The notes under the pieces: generated by a model | Told to the model about the DNA's origin: nothing | Database searches by the model: none | The model's input: the letters and a program-made list of their open reading frames with translations, nothing else | DNA from: Schistocephalus solidus | Lineage: Eukaryota; Platyhelminthes; Cestoda; Diphyllobothriidea; Diphyllobothriidae | Reading direction: 5' to 3' | DNA length: 64,000 nucleotides | Assembly: GCA_017591395.1 (NCBI GenBank) | Contig: WEDG01000190.1 | Location: 62,001-126,000, forward strand | Position numbers and translations under genes: made by a program | Part shown: piece after piece, positions 57,659 to 64,000 of the stretch | Numbering within the stretch: the first letter of the stretch is position 1 | Layout: each line of letters begins with the position of its first letter

Positions 57659-57842
57659 TCAGTCAACCTGGCTGTTCATGAAGGCCTCTTGGATTTCTTT
57701 GACCATCTTGATGCGATTTAACATCACCTGTAGATCCTTTACGCTGACCGGTACTGAGGAGAACCAGGCAGAGGGGGAGAGAACCTCCTCAGGCAGGCTA
57801 TCCAGATAGAACGCGCCTCCTTGACTAACTAGAGCGGGTGGG
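57659..57842 (-). CDS. DUF3504 gene, last exon
   Basis: The acceptor is CTGCTCCTCTTTCAG. The first base completes the split TGC (Cys) of the RCP...DKC motif, and the reading frame then runs 60 codons to the TGA at 57,661-57,659. Confidence 0.88.
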
Positions 57843-60800
57843 CTGAAAGAGGAGCAGAGGTAAGCAGTCACAAAGGCACAAGTTGCGACAGTTGCAAATC
57901 TCTTCTCGGTCTCACTTCATCCAGGGCCAGGAATCTAACTGATAGATGTAAACTAATTTGAAGAATATTCAGTTCACCTTTCTTTATTTTCTATAACGGG
58001 GATTTAGAGGATGAGTGTTGAGCCAGATTCCCATTTTTGCGCGGCGCAACAGCGAATCTCGGTATAAATGCCTTTAAGTTACAGCGAGTTAGAGGGAAAC
58101 ACCTCAAACTCAAGCAGCTGATCGCCACTGGGTAAGATTGCAACTAGCAGGTGAACTGCCAACGGCTGGTTCCTTTTGTGAGCTATATTCTTCGGAGGTG
58201 GCACTGGTCCGCCCCCCTCAGTCATCCATAACCTCGATCGACATCTTTGGCAGCAATGGCGCTCCCGTGGTCGAGCTGAAACCGCGGATGAGGAAATTGA
58301 GCTTTGACCCTTTGCAGTACACGACCATTCTCGGCAGCTTCTAAGCTCTTCTGACCTCTAAGATAAATAAGCTTAAGAGTTGGTAAACGCCAATCACCTA
58401 TACGTTCTGGAAGGGAGTATATTATAGTACAAAAAAGCTTATCAACTAGTATGACCGACAGTGATAGCTTTCCTGTCAACGATTAATCTTAGTGGTAAAA
58501 ATGAAATAATATTTAGCATCATATTGGACAGCACGCGCAACGAAATCTGTCTGGTAGCCTCGACGCTGAACGATAATTAATTATTTCACAGTAACTGTGA
58601 GATCATAGTCCTCCCAGAACTCTTGCTGTAGGTACCGTCGTATCCCGAGTTCTCGGTTAACTTATCCACTAGTCCACCTGCTTATATATATATATATAGA
58701 ATGGAACCGACAAAGACAAGGGAGACCGGAATGGCCATTTCTGGCTTATTAGCCGTCATCAGCCAGTCATACCCTATCCCAAGTGTGGCACACCTGGGAT
58801 TCGAACCCGCGACCTTTGGTATTTGAGTCGAACGTTTCACCATTGGAGCCACGGGCTCGTTGTTTTTGTCGGTTGTGATCGGGAATATGATGATAGTGTG
58901 GGGCTCACCGATTCGCTTTAAGGAACATGTATGTTCCGTTGTGCCCCTGGAGCTCAGACTAGAGCTCTCGCAGGCGGTCGCATAGCGACGTTTAGCATAT
59001 ACTGAAATGGAACCGACAAAGACAAGGGAGACCGGAATGGCCATTTCTGGCTTATTAGCCGTCATCAGCCAGTCATACCCACACCTCGGATTCGAACCCG
59101 CGACCTTTGACCAAGATATCCAATCTTCATTCTCTGAACAAAAAATTACCGCAAAGCGAGAGGAACCTTTGAAATAGTATGAAAAACTGGTAACCGGTGC
59201 TTTTACTGACACCCAGCCATTCGAAAACAGCCTAGTGAAGATCAGTCAGAAAAAAGAATAGGCTCTAAAGAAAAATTTGTAATGCTCGTTTTTACTTCAA
59301 ACATTGGTTATTAATATAGTTGAAAATCAGATGAAAGCATGTCCGCGACAGGTTATCTAATTAGTGCCAACAGCAGCCTCCGATTGGTCGAGAAACCAAA
59401 CTCCAAAGCTAGGTGAGTGTGTGGGTATGTGTCAGAGAAGTAGCCACAAGGACAGCAATGATGCCCTGGGTTGTTCGTTTCTGACAGGACAATGTAGGAG
59501 AGTTGTATCAGCCGTGACTGGCAGCTGGGAGTGACGGCTTTCTTCACTCTCCGGAGAAGTTTGTGTGCTCATATTCCACTTGCACGGTCTACCGGATATT
59601 GGCTGTCTTTCACCACCTGAGAAGAAACGTGTGTAAACTAGCCCAAGCTAGACATTAATAATATAGGTGCCTGTTTGGGTATAGACGTGTCAATAAGTGA
59701 ACTAATAAGCACTCTTTGATAGCCAGGATACGCGACACTGCGGAGGTAGCGGGAAAGGCAGGACACGTTATACCATAGGAATATTTTAAGTTGTGAAGAT
59801 AGCATATTTTTGAGAATTAATATGCTTTCTGCCCCTTCGACCAACTAACGAGCAGTGGAAAGTATCCATCACTGACTGCTAGTAGAGATGTTCCAACAAC
59901 TACAATGAGGACGAAGTTTACTTCGTATGTTGCACGTTTTAGGACTGCCTGAAAGGCACCTTCAGCGGAGTACTTTTGGATTCAGGCCAGGCAGAATGTG
60001 ATCTGGGCACTTACCTGTTGGGAGGGATGTAAATAAAATTCCTCTCTGTCTCAGGTCGTAAATATGCAGTTACAGCTACTTAATGAGAGGCAATTCTGGG
60101 TTTCCAGCCGGCTAACAACTTAACAATTTGCCTAGCTTACAGATAACTTCACTGGCATGGGAGATGCGTCCATTACCCTCAACCAGTTTCTCACGCCAGT
60201 TTACCCAGTCAGTACAGTCTCATGAAATCATTAACGGGTTAAGAGTGCCGGGTATGGCCAGTAAGGAATGACAACCTCGTGTTTTGCATGTGCAACGACT
60301 ACCAGTCTATCAGAATATCTCAGAAACGAGGGCGTAACGCACTGCACGACATGTAAATAGAAATTGTTGGTTGCTATAGCGAAGATTTGATTATTAAAGA
60401 CAAGGCCGTTTGTACACTACATAATCACATCACTACATAATCCACTGTGAAGCTTAGGATTATATATACTTCCACCTGCTGACTCCAAAGTGGTCACTTT
60501 CCAGATCCCTGCAACTGATAGAAAATAGGCTACTTTGGAGATAGGGTCTTCAAGAAATACGGACCACAAAGAACGTACTCTGGAGATCCCCTGTTTGCAT
60601 CGTATTCGGCATGCGAAGGAGAACGTGCATGAGGTACCTTGCGGCCCTCATTAGACGCGGTTCAACCACCTGTTCATAAAAGAATGCACGATGTCGACTG
60701 TTCGACAATCAGTAACGGGCGAACAAATCAGTAACCACCACTCCCTTTCTCACTTTCTCTCGCTCTCTCCCTCTCTCTCACTCTTTCTCCCCCTCTCTCT

Positions 60801-62684
60801 GCCACCCCACAAGCGACCATCCAGTCCACAGAAATTCATGCGATAACATGAATACGACGTCATCTCACTTAGCGGTGCTGAGTCTTCGGCTCTAGCATCG
60901 ATAATACGGGATGCACCGTTTGAGTTAATCGCTGTGAAACCTGAATTCGGTATGCTGCTCCCCGCTACCGCCTATACAGTCTCGTCATCTACCACGGTTC
61001 CACTCATGAACTGTACTGTCTGCTCGACGTCCACCCAAGATCGAACAACATACAGCAATGACTTTTTCTCAGATGACAAGGAAATGAGGAGCCTCCGAGA
61101 TTAAAACCCTGATAATAAATTTCTAAGCAACGCTGGAAAAGAAGAATCAGGTATTTTCTCAACTAGAAATTCAGGAAATTGTGGAATTCGAATAGACGAA
61201 AAGCTGCGCAGTCGCACGATGTACCGAAACACTCTTAGGTTGAATCTGCATGGGGCATTAACTACAATCGACACGACTTCTGCCTGTACTACTTATTGTC
61301 TGCGAACACCATCACATTGCACATGAGGTCCTGGAGATCCCACACCAAGGCTACCTTGATCTAAACCTTTCTGGACTGTTAAGGCTGACCTGACGAGGCT
61401 GTAACTCGAATCAGACAGACGGTATGTAGGCATTTTCAGATTGAAGCCAATACTTGCTCACCATTTGTCCGCGTAGATGCGATAGAGACGGGAAGGACAT
61501 CGCTCTGGCTGCTCACTGTTTACGTACAGAGGGAAAACTTGCGTCTCCGACGGAGAGGCGACATCTGATCCGGCTAGGGCCTGAGGAGGAACAAAGCAGA
61601 CAACCTCCTTACCGCCATCACCGGCACGCTTGACAGGGAAGTTGGCAAAGGTGAGATGGCTGTGGTTTTCACCCGTACGTAAGCAATAGTGCTTGGTGAT
61701 GTAGTAGAGCAGAGTGAAGATGAGGATCTGAGGTCGCAAGAGAGGGTGAAAAGAGGTAAGTAAAGGCTTGCTGATAGAAATCGTTGGGAAAGAAAGGCAC
61801 AGAACCGTTACACTCCGTAAATATGATTTGCGCATGCCAGACCAGACCACTGAACGGCATTCCAGCGTGGCGTTGCCACGGCCGGCGCAGCGCTATCTCA
61901 CTCACTCGACTTCAGGTCCCAGGTTTTCCCGACTTAACAACTGATGACGGTAGGTATGCTGAAATGACCATTCCAGAATAACTACTTTGGCCATTATTCT
62001 TTTTCCAAAATAGGAAAACACTTGCGTCTATTTTTTTTCAGTTGTCAGAATTGATCCTATAACGCGATCTCATCAGTAATCAGGAAAGCCTTATTGAAGG
62101 ACAGGCCGGCTTTGTTGTGGTTAACTTCCCCTACATTTGGTATAAGTTGGGGTAATTTACTTCAAGGACAGTGCGTGCAACGTCTTTCACGCGCAATATG
62201 TATGTCCACCTGAACCTTGGCATAAGCCGCGAAAAAAGCAACAGGCGATAAATCCTTGCGGATTTCCGTTGAAGATTACCTTCATAGTGCAAGAAAGGAA
62301 AGATTAAATAGACAGGCTTGAAGTCAGGTCGCCCCCCTCCTGCCTCAACTCTAACTGCGCTTCGCAACGCTGGCTTAAACTATCCTTGGCCTAAAAAGTG
62401 TAACGAGGAAGCACACAGAAACTGCTCAGAAACCATACGGAACCTGGAAACGGAGGGTTTTAAATGCACCTAAGTAGAGGCACTCACTTGTGGTGATTCA
62501 GCACCCAATTGCCTTGCCTCCCAGAGATGTTCCTCTTCAATGCGGCAGATAAGGAGGCCCTCTGGGCTGATTCGTGGCTGAAAGTCAGCCAGCACGGTGT
62601 CCAGGGCGTCCGCAAAGGCGGCGAACTTAGGTTTTCCAAACAAATTGACAGACCGTCCATTTTCATTTAGGTACTCTTGAATGC
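57659..62684 (-). CDS. ZMYM/QRICH1-type protein, C-terminal DUF3504 domain (three 3' exons; 5' part not found)
   Basis: Exons on the minus strand are 62684-62488, 61727-61462 and 57842-57659, joined by GT-AG introns of 760 and 3,619 nt in matching phases. They give 214 residues and a TGA stop. The first exon reads 'IQEYLNENGRSVNLFGKPKF' and 'CRIEEEHLWEARQLGAESPQ'. The second reads 'ILIFTLLYYITKHYCLRTGE' and 'NSEQPERCPSRLYRIYADKC', with the last Cys split by the intron. The third reads 'GGAFYLDSLPEEVLSPSAWF' and 'LNRIKMVKEIQEAFMNSQVD'. This order (IQxYLxENG, EExLWExKQLGAxSP, LFFNTKYFxL, NPxRCPVKLYExYLSKCP, FYL, WYxxxPL) is the DUF3504 domain of ZMYM2-4 and QRICH1, nuclear proteins in chromatin regulation. 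Which paralogue it is cannot be decided without the N-terminus. Confidence 0.85.
58681..58698. repeat. Short (TA)n at SINE insertion point
   Basis: 'ttatatatatatatata' directly precedes the SINE head, as at 39,077-39,090. SINE heads therefore abut TA runs at two sites. Confidence 0.7.
58698..59003 (-). repeat. tRNA-derived SINE, best-preserved copy
   Basis: About 300 bp in the last intron of the DUF3504 gene. On the minus strand the tRNA-like part (58,868-58,795) reads GAGCCCGTGGCTCCAATGG (A box) and later CGCGGGTTCGAATCCCAGG (B box). The + strand order is the head 'gaatggaaccgacaaagac', the tRNA-like part, and the tail 'ctcaccgattcgctttaagg...gcggtcgcatagcgac'. Confidence 0.75.
59004..59117 (-). 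repeat. Second, truncated SINE in tandem
   Basis: Repeats the head ('gaaatggaaccgacaaagac') and B box, with a deletion of 'tatcccaagtgtggc'. It ends just after the B box at about 59,112. The tandem order is the same as at 35,725-36,175. Confidence 0.7.
59118..61461. other. Rest of DUF3504 gene intron
   Basis: No exon or gene was recognised. A C/T-rich tract with (CT)n runs lies at 60,741-60,806. Confidence 0.45.
60741..60806. repeat. Polypyrimidine (CT)n tract
   Basis: About 65 bp composed almost wholly of C and T ('ctctcgctctctccctctctctcac'). On the minus strand, which is the sense of the host gene, it is a GA-rich tract. Confidence 0.8.
61462..61727 (-). CDS. DUF3504 gene, penultimate exon
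   Basis: The acceptor is CCCTCTCTTGCGACCTCAG and the donor GTGAGC. Phase 0 in, phase 2 out. It carries the (L)LYYITKHYCLRT and PERCPSRLYRIY motifs, the signature of the domain. Confidence 0.9.
62488..62684 (-). CDS. DUF3504 gene, upstream exon
   Basis: The acceptor is CAATCTCTCCTATCAG and the donor GTGAGT. The first two bases (GC) need one base from the previous exon; TGC would give the CIQ of the family. An ATG further upstream in the same frame (62,721) is less likely to be a start, because the sequence before IQEYL is pyrimidine-rich like an acceptor tract. Confidence 0.82.
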
Positions 62685-62713
62685 CTGATAGGAGAGATTG
62701 TGGAGGAGATAAA

Positions 62714-63296
62714 ATGGACACTAGACCAGCAGAAGTATCATCCGCATCAGCTAATAATCTGTTTATCTTGAGCAGTCACGCACCAAACCTCGCACCGTCA
62801 GGCGAAGATGTTGCAAAAGACGATGAACAACGCAAAGCAGAAATCACGACAGGAGTTGGGTTAAGTTTATCGACGGCCGGAGGATACAGGAGCATAGTTA
62901 CTGCTGCTGGTCACCAAATTCCTAAAAACTTTGAGAGCCCAGAAGCGGAAGGTTTTGTCGCACTACAGGTCCGTGTGGTTGCTTGATTGTTTCCTCTCCG
63001 AATAAAGCGAACAAAGTCGTCGGATAAGCCTAAGACACCATCCAGTCAGCAGCCATCCTGGAGAAAAGCTGATAAGCTCAAGGTGTCGGACATCTTAAGC
63101 GTCACTATTTTTACACTGCAGTTCACTTACAAAGAGGTTTCACTAGGTTGGATAGTCAGAGAAGAAAATGAACCTAAATTTGAAGTCATCAGACGGCATG
63201 ACTACATCAGTTCTCTGAATATCTCAGGCTTGTCTATCGTGGGCTCGAGGAAAGCGTGCAACGGTGGGAACTCAGGCCTTCTAAGCTGTCAATAAA
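62714..63296 (+). CDS. Possible small protein gene of unknown function (needs a 39-nt intron)
   Basis: The ATG at 62,714 has a favourable context (ATAAAATGGAC). A frame of 85 codons follows (DTRPAEVSSASANNLF, KAEITTGVGLSLSTAGGYRS, KNFESPEAEGFVALQ). A TGA at 62,984 lies inside a segment that could be a mini-intron of 39 nt (GTCCGT...AATAAAG, 62,969-63,007). The same frame then runs 96 codons (DKPKTPSSQQPSWRKADKLK, SLGWIVREENEPKFEVIRRH) to a TAA that is part of an AATAAA at 63,291-63,296. Introns of about 40 nt do occur here (GTF3C3 intron 1 is 43 nt). No family was recognised. It could equally be a chance frame. Confidence 0.3.
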
Positions 63297-63299
63297 GTG

Positions 63300-64000
63300 G
63301 AAATTTGTAAAATAAGCCCTAATAAAATATCACTGTGAAGTCCGGGTAGTACACTGAAAGTGGGGACTCAATGCAGCCCAGTTACTAAGGTTTCCTTGGC
63401 GTGGGCGTTGTCCGCATGAGAAGGGTTATCATATTCCCGCGCTTCTGATTGACCCGGACGACACAACTAAGTTTGAAGAGCCTGGTCGCTAGCAAGTTTA
63501 AAGCTAATGGCACAATCCCGCAAGGCATAACGCCTTTAGCATCACAGTAAACATGAAAAATGGCTCATTTCCACAGTACTTTTGCATATGAATACATTTT
63601 CTGAGCACCTCTTCAGATTTTGTCAAAGGAGGTAACGGTTTAAAAGTATGATCAGGGAATTAAACCTAAACCGCACTTCTGATACAACTGAAAACGGGCG
63701 CCAAAAGGATAAAAATAATATAGAAAGTTAATTGTTGAAGGATAACTTAAAAAGGTGAGATTTTAGTGTAACTTAGCATGGGTTCGAGCTTCACGGGTCA
63801 TACATGAACAATGGCGGAACGCGGGTGCTTGAATTTGTCCACCATCGTACATTGAACAAGATCGTAACGGTCTTCACGCGGACAAATACAGTCCACGGAC
63901 ACCTGGCGTCGCCGTTTACGAGGGCACGGGTAATTAACGACTTAGTGCGTTAAACTTAGTTCTAAAAAAATTATGACGATGCATGTCAACATGCTTAGCA
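63300..64000. other. Right edge of window, no gene seen
   Basis: No open frame with a motif on either strand. Upstream exons of the minus-strand DUF3504 gene are expected in this direction but were not identified. Confidence 0.4.

Noticed and set aside
57579..58344. Plus-strand open frames at 57,579 and 58,138
   Set aside because: The first overlaps the last exon of the DUF3504 gene antisense; the second has no motif and lies in that gene's intron.
58682..59212. 176-codon minus-strand open frame
   Set aside because: It is built from two tandem SINE copies, and the same peptide segment (DWLMTANKPEMAIPVSLVFV) appears twice because the SINE head is repeated.

Overview
The window looks like a piece of a flatworm nuclear genome, most likely a cestode (diphyllobothriid-like). 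This rests on GT-AG introns from 43 nt to several kb, abundant Penelope-like elements (PLEs), non-LTR (LINE) remnants and tRNA-derived SINEs, and degenerate TTAGGG-type repeats. The species assignment is inference. No bacterial-style operons, rRNA genes or CRISPR arrays were seen.

Layout. 1-25,838: gene-poor and AT-rich. It holds one coding unit that looks like a divergent 7TM receptor (about 4,482-5,573, +), surrounded by decayed LINEs, PLEs, a large AGT microsatellite and a broken transposase-like gene. 25,839-56,561 (+): a complete gene for the TFIIIC subunit GTF3C3 (TFIIIC102/Tfc4 family). It can be assembled by eye into 22 GT-AG exons whose phases all agree and whose lengths sum to 2,955 nt, giving 984 codons plus stop. 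Its introns are full of mobile DNA: PLE reverse transcriptase and GIY-YIG fragments, LINEs, SINEs, a 614-707 bp terminal-inverted-repeat family in three copies, microsatellites, and telomere-like repeats in the last intron. 56,562-57,658: a short convergent intergenic gap. 57,659-62,684 (-): the last three exons of a ZMYM/QRICH1-type protein carrying the DUF3504 domain; its 5' exons lie outside the window or were not recognised. A possible small + strand gene (62,714-63,296) starts just upstream, head to head with it.

How the parts relate. GTF3C3 belongs to the factor that reads A and B boxes of Pol III genes, and its own introns carry tRNA-derived SINEs that keep recognisable A/B boxes. DUF3504 in the neighbouring gene derives from a Crypton tyrosine recombinase, so a domesticated transposon gene sits beside genes loaded with active-type transposon debris. 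The most rewarding non-coding signal is a hammerhead-ribozyme-like motif at the 3' end of two separate PLE copies, with a decayed relative in a third, all in the same relative position and orientation.

Limits. All splice sites were read by eye. Family calls rest on remembered motif patterns, not on searches. Repeat boundaries are approximate.
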